Positions 8,931 to 16,118 of a stretch of DNA of 64,000 bases are shown here, one piece after another. The stretch's first letter is position 1; each line of letters opens with the position of its first letter. The translations under genes were made by a program, and so were the position numbers. The notes beneath the pieces are model-generated. The model saw only the letters and a list, made by a program, of their open reading frames with translations. It searched no databases and was not told where the DNA came from. The DNA is from Streptomyces sp. NBC_00523 (lineage in GTDB: Bacteria > Actinomycetota > Actinomycetes > Streptomycetales > Streptomycetaceae): NCBI RefSeq assembly GCF_036346615.1, contig NZ_CP107836.1, forward strand, positions 4,960,001-5,024,000, in the 5' to 3' direction.

Positions 8931-10001
8931 ATGTCCGCCACGTACCCGGCCGGTGAGGGCGAGTGGCCCGGCCGCATCATGTCCGGCGAGATGGCCGAGC
9001 AGCCCGCGATGCTCCGCCGCATCCTGGAGCGCGGCGCGCCCGCCATCCGCGAGACCGCCGGGCTGATCGCGGCCAGGAACCCGCGCTTCGTCCTGCTCAC
9101 CGCCCGCGGCACCTCCGACAACGCCGCGCTCTACGCGAAGTACCTGCTGGAGATCACGCTGGGGCTGCCCTGCGGACTGGCCTCGATGTCGACCACCACG
9201 GCGTACGGCGCGAAGCCGGACCTCCGCGACGTCCTGGTCATCACCGTCAGCCAGTCCGGCGGCTCGCCCGACCTGGTGGCGTCCACCAAGGCGGCCCGGG
9301 AGGCCGGCGCGGTGACCCTGGCGGTGACCAACAACCCGGACTCGCCGCTCGCGGCCGTCTCCGAGTACCACATCGACATCCTGGCCGGGCCCGAGAAGGC
9401 GCTGCCGGCCACCAAGACGTACACCGCGTCCCTGCTCTCGCTGTACCTGTTCGTGGAGGGGCTGCGCGGCGGCGACGGGGCGGCGGCCACCGTCCTGCCG
9501 GACCTCGCACAGGAGGTGCTGGCCCGCAAGGACGAGGTGAGGTCCCTGGCGTCGCGCTACCGGTTCGCCGAGCGCATGGTCATCACCTCGCGGGGGTACG
9601 GCTACCCGACGGCCAAGGAAGCCGCCCTGAAGCTCATGGAGACGAGCTACATCCCGGCCCTCTCGTACTCCGGCGCGGACCTGCTGCACGGTCCCCTCGC
9701 GATGGTCGACAACATCTCGCCGGTCATCGCCGTGGTGACCGACGGCCGGGGCGGCGAGGCCCTTCAGCCCGTCCTGGACCGGCTGCGCGGCCGGGGCGCC
9801 GACCTCTTCGTCGTCGGGCCCGCGGCCCAGGTGGCGGCGGCGTCCGCGGGGTTCGTGCTGCCGACGGCCGGCGTTGCGGAGGAGGTCCAGCCGGTCCTGG
9901 AGATCCTGCCGCTCCAGATGCTGGCGTACGAGGTGACGATCGCGCGGGGCCAGGACCCGGACGCGCCGCGCGCGCTCGCGAAGGTCACCGAGACCCGCTG
10001 A
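8931..10001 (+). CDS. Double-SIS GlmS-like sugar-phosphate isomerase/deaminase
   Basis: A 356-residue protein made of two SIS domains (about residues 45-180 and 205-345). Sugar-phosphate loops are visible: TARGTSDNAALYAKY, SQSGGSPD, TSRGYGYPTAKEAALKL and LLHGPLAMV. It resembles the isomerase half of GlmS but lacks the N-terminal glutaminase domain, so it cannot use glutamine. Family members of this shape act as fructosamine or GlcN-6-P deaminases (NagB-II/AgaS type). Being divergent from nagB and sharing its dre region, it probably also handles amino-sugar phosphates. The exact substrate is unknown. The ATG at 8931 has GGGAGG upstream. Confidence 0.8.
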   Translation: MSATYPAGEGEWPGRIMSGEMAEQPAMLRRILERGAPAIRETAGLIAARNPRFVLLTARGTSDNAALYAKYLLEITLGLPCGLASMSTTTAYGAKPDLRDVLVITVSQSGGSPDLVASTKAAREAGAVTLAVTNNPDSPLAAVSEYHIDILAGPEKALPATKTYTASLLSLYLFVEGLRGGDGAAATVLPDLAQEVLARKDEVRSLASRYRFAERMVITSRGYGYPTAKEAALKLMETSYIPALSYSGADLLHGPLAMVDNISPVIAVVTDGRGGEALQPVLDRLRGRGADLFVVGPAAQVAAASAGFVLPTAGVAEEVQPVLEILPLQMLAYEVTIARGQDPDAPRALAKVTETR

Positions 10002-10084
10002 ATTCCGGGAGGCCCCGGAAGAACCCGCGGGCCGCGGCGCCGGGCCGGGACCCTCAGCCCGACCAGCACCGCAGCCCGGAGTAG

Positions 10085-10104
10085 GGCCGCCCTCGCGGGC
10101 GGCC
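10085..10104 (+). terminator. Hairpin downstream of the SIS gene
   Basis: Perfect 8-bp arms (GGCCGCCC/GGGCGGCC) around TCGC. No T-run follows. Confidence 0.5.
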
Positions 10105-10230
10105 GGCTCGGCCGGCGGTGTGCGGTGCCCCCGGCCGGGGGAGAGGCACCTGCGCAGTCAGGGCAGAGAGCGCGGGTACCTCGTTCCGCTCTCCTGTGCG
10201 GGGAGAGCGGAGGTCTTACATCAAACATTG

Positions 10231-10242
10231 TGGACTAGACCA
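10231..10242. promoter_or_regulatory. dre-like site upstream of the histidine kinase
   Basis: TGGACTAGACCA differs from the dre core TGGTCTAGACCA at one position and continues into CT as in the extended consensus. It lies about 110 bp before the kinase start codon. Confidence 0.6.
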
Positions 10243-10351
10243 CTGGGCCGTGTCCATCCATGCGCGGCGCCAATGTCGGCCCCGGTTCACTGCACGTACG
10301 GGCGGCGCTTCCGGTTCGGACGGGCACGCATCCACGGGTACGCTCGCACAC

Positions 10352-11827
10352 GTGCCCTCCATGAACGACCTCGTACGCCAGCACACCGCTCTGAGCGACA
10401 CCGACCTCGAGTGGCTCCACCTGCTGGTCTCGGAGTGGCAGTTGCTCTCCGACCTCTCCTTCGCCGACCTCGTCCTGTGGGTCCCCACCCGCGACGGCAC
10501 GCGGTACGTCTCCGTCGCGCAGATGCGGCCCAACACCGGCCCGACCTCCTACCAGGACGACATGGTCGGCCACCTGGTCCCGCGCGGCCGCCGCCCGCTG
10601 CTGGACGCCGCCCTGGACGAGGGCCGGATCGTGCGCGAGGGCGACCCGGAGTGGCGCGAGGAGGTGCCCGTACGGGTCGAGTCGATCCCCGTACGCCGGG
10701 AGGGCCGGGTGCTCGGCGTGATCGCGCGCAACACCAACCTCCTCACCGTGCGTACCCCCTCCCGGCTGGAGCTGACCTACCTCCAGTCCGCCTCGGACCT
10801 CGCGCAGATGATCGCCGCCGGGTCCTTTCCCTTCCCGGGCCAGCAGGTGGACATGGACGCGTCCCCGCGCGTCGGCGACGGCCTGGTCCGGCTGGACGCC
10901 GACGGGGTCGTGCAGTACGCCAGCCCCAACGGCCTCTCCGCCTACCACCGCCTCGGCCTCGCCTCCGACCTGGTCGGCCAGCACCTCGGCCAGATCACCG
11001 CCGAACTCGCCCCGTCCCGGGGCCCGGTGGACGAGGCCCTGGTCAAACTGGCCAGCGGTTACGCGCCCCGTGAGTTCGAGGTGGAGTGCGCGGGCGGGGT
11101 GATCCAGCTGCGCGCCATCCCGCTCAAGCCCAAGGGCGTCCGCATCGGCTCCCTGGTCCTCCTGCGCGATGTGACGGAACTGCGCCGCCGCGAGCGCGAG
11201 TTGATCACCAAGGACGCCACCATCCGGGAGATCCACCACCGGGTGAAGAACAACCTCCAGACGGTCGCCGCCCTGTTGCGCCTCCAGGCCCGCCGGATGG
11301 ACTCCCCGCAGGGCCGCGAGGCCCTCAACGAGGCGGTGCGGCGCGTCGGTTCGATCGCCATCGTCCACGAGACGCTGTCCCAGAATCTGGACGAGCGGGT
11401 GGAGTTCGACGACATCGCCGACCGGGTGATCGCCATGGTCGCGGAGATCTCGCCGGGCAAGGTGACCTGCCGCCGCACGGGACGCTTCGGGATACTCGAC
11501 GCCGAGGTCGCGACGCCGCTCTCGATGGTCCTCACCGAGGTCCTGCAGAACGCCCTGGAACACGCCTTCTCCGTCGCGGAGTCGGGCACCGTCGAGGTGT
11601 CGGCGGTCCGGGGAGGCTCGCCCACCGAGGGGCGGCTGCTCATCACCGTCCAGGACGACGGCTGCGGTCTGCCCGAGGGCTTCGACCCGCAGAAGGCCGG
11701 CAACCTCGGCCTCCAGATCGTCCGCACGCTGGTCGAGGGCGAGCTCGGCGGCACGTTCGGCATGGTGCCGGCGCCGGAGCGCGGGACGCAGGTCGTCCTC
11801 GACATCCCGGTCCGCAGCGAGAAGTAG
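10352..11827 (+). CDS. PdtaS-like sensor histidine kinase (GAF-PAS-HisKA_2-HATPase)
   Basis: A 491-residue soluble kinase beginning at GTG 10352 (VPSMNDLVRQ). The layout is a GAF-like sensor (about 1-150), PAS (about 165-290), a HisKA_2 phosphoacceptor region with EIHHRVKNNLQTVAALL near residue 294, and a GHKL ATPase with QDDGCGLPEG and GNLGLQIVRTL. There is no transmembrane helix. It has the composition of mycobacterial PdtaS, whose partner PdtaR is an ANTAR antiterminator. In mycobacteria pdtaS neighbours whiB1, and here wblE (WhiB1-type) lies next door, supporting orthology. No response regulator is adjacent. Confidence 0.85.
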   Translation: MPSMNDLVRQHTALSDTDLEWLHLLVSEWQLLSDLSFADLVLWVPTRDGTRYVSVAQMRPNTGPTSYQDDMVGHLVPRGRRPLLDAALDEGRIVREGDPEWREEVPVRVESIPVRREGRVLGVIARNTNLLTVRTPSRLELTYLQSASDLAQMIAAGSFPFPGQQVDMDASPRVGDGLVRLDADGVVQYASPNGLSAYHRLGLASDLVGQHLGQITAELAPSRGPVDEALVKLASGYAPREFEVECAGGVIQLRAIPLKPKGVRIGSLVLLRDVTELRRRERELITKDATIREIHHRVKNNLQTVAALLRLQARRMDSPQGREALNEAVRRVGSIAIVHETLSQNLDERVEFDDIADRVIAMVAEISPGKVTCRRTGRFGILDAEVATPLSMVLTEVLQNALEHAFSVAESGTVEVSAVRGGSPTEGRLLITVQDDGCGLPEGFDPQKAGNLGLQIVRTLVEGELGGTFGMVPAPERGTQVVLDIPVRSEK

Positions 11828-11846
11828 CGGGCCCCGAACACACCGA

Positions 11847-11880
11847 AGAGCCCGGACCGTTGGTGAACGGTCCGGGCTCT
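11847..11880. terminator. Terminator between the kinase and wblE
   Basis: Perfect 14-bp inverted repeat (AGAGCCCGGACCGT and complement) with a 6-nt loop, between convergent genes. Confidence 0.85.
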
Positions 11881-11989
11881 CTGGTCAAGCATGCGCTTCG
11901 GGGGTACTGCGCGCTGCGACTCGGGGGGCGGGGTGGTGCGTACGCGCTGTACGCGCCGCCTGCGCTGAGGTTCGTAGCGGTGGCGTCGG

Positions 11990-12247
11990 TCAGGCGCTGG
12001 CGTTGCGCGCCCGGTTGCGAGCGGCGCGGCGCTTCATTGCGCGGCGCTCGTCCTCGCTGAGGCCACCCCAGACGCCGGAGTCCTGGCCGGACTCGAGCGC
12101 CCACTGCAGGCACTGCTCCATGACGGGGCAGCGACGGCAGACGGCCTTGGCTTCCTCGATCTGCAGCAGCGCAGGACCGGTGTTGCCGATGGGGAAGAAC
12201 AGCTCCGGGTCTTCCTCACGACAAACGGCGTTGTGACGCCAGTCCAT
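11990..12247 (-). CDS. wblE: WhiB-like [4Fe-4S] transcription factor WblE (WhiB1-type)
   Basis: An 85-residue WhiB-family protein. Four cysteines (Cys9, Cys37, Cys40, Cys46) are spaced to hold a 4Fe-4S cluster. The sigma-binding turn DSGVWGGL follows at about residues 56-63, and a basic DNA-contact tail (RRAMKRRAARNRARN) ends the protein. It corresponds to Streptomyces WblE and mycobacterial WhiB1, an essential nitric-oxide-sensitive regulator that binds the principal sigma factor. The flavohemoprotein/NsrR pair lies about 7 kb away but is not linked in an operon. A CRP-like palindrome lies 43 bp upstream of the start. Confidence 0.93.
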   Translation of the reverse strand: MDWRHNAVCREEDPELFFPIGNTGPALLQIEEAKAVCRRCPVMEQCLQWALESGQDSGVWGGLSEDERRAMKRRAARNRARNASA

Positions 12248-12566
12248 GGCTGCTACCTCTCCTTGGTGTTACGTACTGTGGCTTGTGAATGTGAACGCTT
12301 TCACGAATCCCCCCGCAGGTGTAGGCCCGACGCCCAGATGAACTGGTTGTGGTCCTGTGCAGTGAGGAGGGGTTCTGGCTCTCAGTGGAGGCCGTTGTTG
12401 CGGGCCGTCCCGATCGCCATGTAGAGATTCGCAAACCTCGGCGGCGGATACAACCCCTTCAGGAAAGTTTTTTTTGATTCCTCGGTGTCGGCTAGGTCAC
12501 AGCCGTACTTCTAGAGGGTGGAGGCCAGTCCAAACGTTCGAGTTAAAGGACTTTGGTCCCTTCCAC
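12248..12566. other. 319-bp non-coding region, wblE promoter region
   Basis: No gene supported. It contains the CRP-like site at 12290 and an eight-T run at 12467-12474. The short frames over it lack coding character. Transcription from the lipid-kinase gene must end here, but I see no strong hairpin. Confidence 0.5.
12290..12305. promoter_or_regulatory. CRP-like operator upstream of wblE
   Basis: TGTGAACGCTTTCACG follows the CRP pattern TGTGA-N6-TCACA with one deviation and forms the palindrome GTGAA-N4-TTCAC. Mycobacterial whiB1 is known to be controlled by CRP, so this is a plausible conserved site. Confidence 0.55.
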
Positions 12567-13535
12567 TCACACAATCACACGCAGTGCACGGCGTACGCCT
12601 GTGAACGTCACACTCGTACGCACCCCGAGGTGGTCACCGTCCATCTGGAAGGGCAGTGGAACCTTTGAATGCAAGGTGAAGTCCGTGAGGTCGTGCCGTG
12701 AAACCGCGTGCTTCCCCCGCGGACCCTTCTCCGGGCTCGACATGAGCAGCTGGGTGGCATAGCGGCCGACCGCCGCCGTGGAGAGTTTCCGCAGGCCCAG
12801 CACGTCGAGCGCGGTGTCGAAGGACGCCTTCGGGGCCGCGTACACCGGCCGGTTCCCCAGGTACGTCCACGGGTTCGTGTTGCAGATTATGGAAAGCGCG
12901 AGATCGGTGACCGGCTCCTCGCCGGGCACGTCGAGCGTTATCACGCCCTGCCTGCGGTGCGGCTCCTCCAGGAATTGCCGCAGCACCTGGCGCACGTACA
13001 GGGCATGGGTCGAACGTTTGCCGCGCTCCCGCTGCTGTTCGACCCGCCCGACCACCCCGGCGTCGAATCCGAGGCCGGCGCAGAAGGTGAACCAGCGCTC
13101 CGGAACGGATTCGTCCTCCGTGCCCGGCGTCCCCGCCGCGAGGCCGAGGCCGACCGTGCGTTCGGTCCGGTTCGCCAGCGCGTCCAGAATGGCGCCGGTC
13201 GCCTCCACCGCGTCGTTGGGGAGCCCGAGGGCCCGCGCGAAGACATTGGTGGAGCCGCCGGGCACCACGGCCAGCTTCGGCAGGTGGTCCAGATCGGGGC
13301 CCCGGTGCAGCAGGCCGTTGACGACCTCGTTGACCGTGCCGTCACCGCCGAGCGCCACCACGAGGTCGATGTCGTCGCTGTCGGCGGCCCGCCGTCCCAG
13401 GTCACGGGCGTGCCCGCGGTACTCCGTGGAGACGGCCTCCAGCTTCATCTCACTCGCCAGCGCGTGGATCAGCACGTCACGGGTCCGCGCACTGGTGGTG
13501 GTGGCGGCTGGATTGACCACAAGAAGTGCGCGCAT
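12567..13535 (-). CDS. Diacylglycerol/lipid kinase family protein
   Basis: A 322-residue protein starting at ATG 13535 (MRALLVVNPAATTTSARTRD). It has the nucleotide-binding signature VVALGGDGTVNEVVNGLL, then VVPGGSTNVFARALGLP, and the acidic-basic C-terminal half ending KVPLPFQMDGDHLG, all typical of the DagK/YegS lipid kinase superfamily. It should phosphorylate diacylglycerol or a related lipid at the membrane. The frame extends ten codons further to 13565, but the chosen ATG matches family N-termini. It is monocistronic; the next gene is divergent. Confidence 0.85.
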   Translation of the reverse strand: MRALLVVNPAATTTSARTRDVLIHALASEMKLEAVSTEYRGHARDLGRRAADSDDIDLVVALGGDGTVNEVVNGLLHRGPDLDHLPKLAVVPGGSTNVFARALGLPNDAVEATGAILDALANRTERTVGLGLAAGTPGTEDESVPERWFTFCAGLGFDAGVVGRVEQQRERGKRSTHALYVRQVLRQFLEEPHRRQGVITLDVPGEEPVTDLALSIICNTNPWTYLGNRPVYAAPKASFDTALDVLGLRKLSTAAVGRYATQLLMSSPEKGPRGKHAVSRHDLTDFTLHSKVPLPFQMDGDHLGVRTSVTFTGVRRALRVIV

Positions 13536-13676
13536 GACTGCCAGCCTACCTACCGCGAGGTACACCCCCGAAGTCCTGGCCGCAGGACCTCACGCTCCGT
13601 GACGGTGCGGATGTGCGGCGGTGGCGCGCACCACCCCGGCTTTCCTTCGCCGGGTCCGGGATGCCAACCTGCAAGG

Positions 13677-14135
13677 GTGAGTACTCAGCAGAACGCGCCC
13701 TCGCCCCTGGCGGAGCCGGCGAAACCGGCCAGGATCACGCTGGTGGCCGCACTCAGCGGCCTGGAGGGCGCGGCCCTCGTCATCGGCGGGATCTACATGC
13801 TGGTGATGGGCCTGTTGGGCAAGCCCGACAGCCCCGAGCAGGCCGAGATGGGCGGTCTCACCGTCATCGCGCTCGGCCTGATCCCGCTCTTCGCCGCCCG
13901 CGGCCTGCTGCTGCGCCGCAGCTGGAGCCGGGGCCCGGCGCTCATCACGCAGATCATCGCGCTGCCGGTGGCCTGGACGCTGCTGCGCTCCCACGGCGTG
14001 CTGATCCCGGCCGGCATCGTCCTCGCCGCGGTCGCCCTGACCGCGCTCTACCAGCTGGTGAGGCCCGCCACCATCGACGCCCTGGGCATCCGCAGGCCGG
14101 GCAGCACGCCCGAAGCGGACACCGAGGACGCCTGA
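13677..14135 (+). CDS. Conserved integral membrane protein
   Basis: A 152-residue protein with GTG start at 13677 (VSTQQNAPSPLAEPAKPAR). There are four predicted helices: ITLVAALSGLEGAALVIGG, a second around GLTVIALGLIPLFAARGLLL, a third around ALITQIIALPVAWTLL, and a fourth around GIVLAAVALTALYQLV. The tail is acidic (PEADTEDA). I recognise it only as a small actinobacterial membrane protein of unknown function. It lies between the divergent lipid-kinase gene and convergent sigH. Continuous membrane periodicity and third-position GC make it a real gene. Confidence 0.75.
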   Translation: MSTQQNAPSPLAEPAKPARITLVAALSGLEGAALVIGGIYMLVMGLLGKPDSPEQAEMGGLTVIALGLIPLFAARGLLLRRSWSRGPALITQIIALPVAWTLLRSHGVLIPAGIVLAAVALTALYQLVRPATIDALGIRRPGSTPEADTEDA

Positions 14136-14153
14136 GGGCTCCCGGACACACGA

Positions 14154-14184
14154 GGAGGCCGCCGGGACGACCCGGCGGCCTCTT
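14154..14184. terminator. Bidirectional terminator before sigH
   Basis: GAGGCCGCCGGG pairs perfectly with CCCGGCGGCCTC across a 4-nt loop, between convergent genes. Confidence 0.85.
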
Positions 14185-14201
14185 CCGCGTAAAAGCACCC
14201 G

Positions 14202-15182
14202 CTACTCCTCCACGAGCAGCCGCTCGCGGAGCTGCGCGAGCGTGCGGGCCAGCAGACGCGAGACGTGCATCTGCGAGATGCCGACCTCCTGCGCGATCTG
14301 CGACTGGGTCATGTTGCCGAAGAACCGCAGCAGCAGGATCCGCTTCTCGCGCGGCGGCAGGTCCTCCAGTAGCGGCTTCAGCGATTCCCGGTACTCGACG
14401 CCCTCCAGCGCCTCGTCCTCGGAGCCCAGCGTGTCCGCCACGGCCGGCGACTCGTCGTCGGTGTCCGGCACGTCCAGCGAGAGCGTGCTGTACGCGTTGG
14501 CCGACTCCAGGCCCTCCAGGACCTCCTCCTCGGAGATCCCCAGCCGCTCCGCCAGCTCGTGCACCGTCGGCGAGCGGCCGTGCAGCTGGGAGAGCTCCGC
14601 CGTCGCCGAGGTCAGCGACAGCCGCAGCTCCTGGAGGCGGCGCGGCACCCGCACCGCCCAGCCCTTGTCGCGGAAGTGGCGCTTGATCTCCCCGACGACC
14701 GTCGGCGTCGCGTACGTCGAGAACTCGACGCCCCGCTCCGGGTCGAACCGGTCGACGGACTTGATCAGCCCGATCGTGGCGACCTGGGTCAGGTCGTCCA
14801 GCGGCTCCCCGCGGTTGCGGAAGCGGCGGGCCAGGTGCTCCACCAGCGGCAGGTGCATCCGCACCAGCCGGTTGCGCAGCTCCGCCCGCTCCGGCGAACC
14901 GTCGGCGAGCTTGCCCAGCTCGATGAACAACGCCCGCGCCTCGCTGCGGTCGTTTGGATCGTGGTGCCCGTGCTCGCTCATCTGGCCTGCCCGCTCCGCC
15001 TGCGACTGCTCCACCGCGACCGTAATGCCGGCGGGCCCGTCCGTCCCGTCCACCGCACGGGGCAGCTCCGCCCCGTCCACCGGATGAGGCAGGGCCTGCT
15101 GCTCCGGGATGCCTGCCGCACGCACCACCCCTGGTCGGATCGTCTCGTCCCGCACAGGACCGTCCCCGTTCCCGTTGCTCAC
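14202..15182 (-). CDS. sigH: SigH, SigB/SigF-family stress sigma factor
   Basis: Sigma-70 factor of the SigB/SigF class. Region 2 (LDDLTQVATIGLIKSVDRF, GVEFSTYATPTVVGEIKRH), region 3 and region 4 (LPPREKRILLLRFFGNMTQS, QEVGISQMHVSRLLA) are complete. From GTG 15182 it is 326 residues; that GTG overlaps the stop of the anti-sigma gene, so translation can be coupled. The same frame continues open to 15734 (510 codons) through the anti-sigma gene, and an internal ATG at 14981 would give 259 residues. S. coelicolor SigH is made in several sizes from one gene for osmotic stress and sporulation, so multiple starts are plausible here. Confidence 0.93.
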   Translation of the reverse strand: MSNGNGDGPVRDETIRPGVVRAAGIPEQQALPHPVDGAELPRAVDGTDGPAGITVAVEQSQAERAGQMSEHGHHDPNDRSEARALFIELGKLADGSPERAELRNRLVRMHLPLVEHLARRFRNRGEPLDDLTQVATIGLIKSVDRFDPERGVEFSTYATPTVVGEIKRHFRDKGWAVRVPRRLQELRLSLTSATAELSQLHGRSPTVHELAERLGISEEEVLEGLESANAYSTLSLDVPDTDDESPAVADTLGSEDEALEGVEYRESLKPLLEDLPPREKRILLLRFFGNMTQSQIAQEVGISQMHVSRLLARTLAQLRERLLVEE

Positions 15183-15592
15183 GCCGGCCCGGGTCCCGCG
15201 CCGCGCTGTTTGTACAGGCTGATGCTGACCGTACGGTCGTCGGCGACCGAGGAGTCGACCTTTCCGGCCAGTGCGGAGAGCACCGTCCAGGCGAAGGTGT
15301 CGCGCTCCGGGGCGCGGCCGTCCGTGGTGGGGGCCGCGACCGTCACCTCGAGTGAATCGTCGATGAGACGGAACACGCAGCTGAGGACGGAACCGGGCAC
15401 GGCCTGCTGGAGCAGGATCGCGCACGCCTCGTCCACCGCGATGCGAAGGTCCTCGATCTCGTCGAGAGTGAAGTCCAAGCGTGCTGCGAGACCGGCCGTG
15501 GCCGTGCGCAGCACCGACAGGTAGGCACCCGCAGCGGGCAGCCGGACCTCTACGAAGTCCTGATTCCCGGGCTCGCCTGCGATCTGGGACAC
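15179..15592 (-). CDS. RsbW-type anti-sigma factor for SigH (PrsH/UshX)
   Basis: A 137-residue GHKL-fold protein from GTG 15592 (VSQIAGEPGNQDFVEVRLPA). The ATPase N-box region EDLRIAVDEACAILL is present, and the overall shape is that of anti-sigma kinases such as RsbW. Start choice: GGAGGT lies just upstream of this GTG, whereas the TTG at 15604 would put the ribosome site inside the gene. It sits immediately before sigH with overlapping stop/start, which matches the S. coelicolor anti-SigH gene (prsH, also ushX). It should hold SigH inactive until stress. Confidence 0.9.
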   Translation of the reverse strand: MSQIAGEPGNQDFVEVRLPAAGAYLSVLRTATAGLAARLDFTLDEIEDLRIAVDEACAILLQQAVPGSVLSCVFRLIDDSLEVTVAAPTTDGRAPERDTFAWTVLSALAGKVDSSVADDRTVSISLYKQRGAGPGPA

Positions 15593-15822
15593 CCTCACCT
15601 CCAAGGTGGCACAAACTCATTCGAGGTTCCGGGAGAACGCCCGGAGCCATGCGGTACGTCTTCGGTTCTCGGTCCGGCGACGCTATCGCGATCCATGATG
15701 CCGTGTCGCCGGAACCCCTTCCTGCGACTGTCACTCATGGTAGATCCATGAGTACGCACAGTGCCTAGGGGTCTGCGTCGCTCAATTACGAACAACGCGC
15801 GCCGGTTTGACGTACCCGGACG

Positions 15823-16083
15823 TCAGACGATCGAACCGTCGACAAAGCACCAACGCCAGTTCTCGCCCGGTTCGAAGCTCCGCATGACCGGATGTCCGGT
15901 CTGCTCGAAGTGCCCCGTCGCGTGCCGCCCCGGCGAGGAATCGCAGCAGCCGACATGGCCGCAGCTCAGGCACAGCCGCAGCTGCACGGGGTGGGTGCCG
16001 GCCGCCAGGCACTCGGGACAGGTTTCACCGAGGGGCGCGGGCTCGGGGCGCGGCAGGTCCGGTACATGCGGGCAACCACTCAT
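15823..16083 (-). CDS. UBP-type zinc-finger protein
   Basis: An 86-residue protein starting MSGCPHVPDLPRPEPAPLGE at ATG 16083. Cys/His residues run through CPHV, CPECLAAG, LCLSCGHVGCCD and GRHATGHFEQTGHP, the order of the ubiquitin-hydrolase-type zinc finger. The ending ENWRWCFVDGSIV is also typical. In bacteria such stand-alone fingers have no established role. The longer frame to 16179 adds an arginine/proline-rich stretch that overlaps the divergent antiporter and is rejected. Confidence 0.85.
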   Translation of the reverse strand: MSGCPHVPDLPRPEPAPLGETCPECLAAGTHPVQLRLCLSCGHVGCCDSSPGRHATGHFEQTGHPVMRSFEPGENWRWCFVDGSIV

Positions 16084-16118
16084 GATGGCCAGGTTACGAC
16101 GGATGCGAGGATCATGAG

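Larger units (their letters stand above)
10002..10351. other. 350-bp intergenic region with hairpin and dre
   Basis: No convincing gene. It holds a GC hairpin at 10085-10104 (GGCCGCCC, loop TCGC), likely the terminator of the SIS gene, and a dre-like palindrome at 10231-10242. The kinase promoter must lie here, but I cannot place its boxes. Confidence 0.6.

Noticed and set aside
14202..15734. Annotating the full 510-codon frame as the single sigH gene
   Set aside because: The upstream part overlaps the anti-sigma gene and is not sigma-like; kept only as a possible alternative start.
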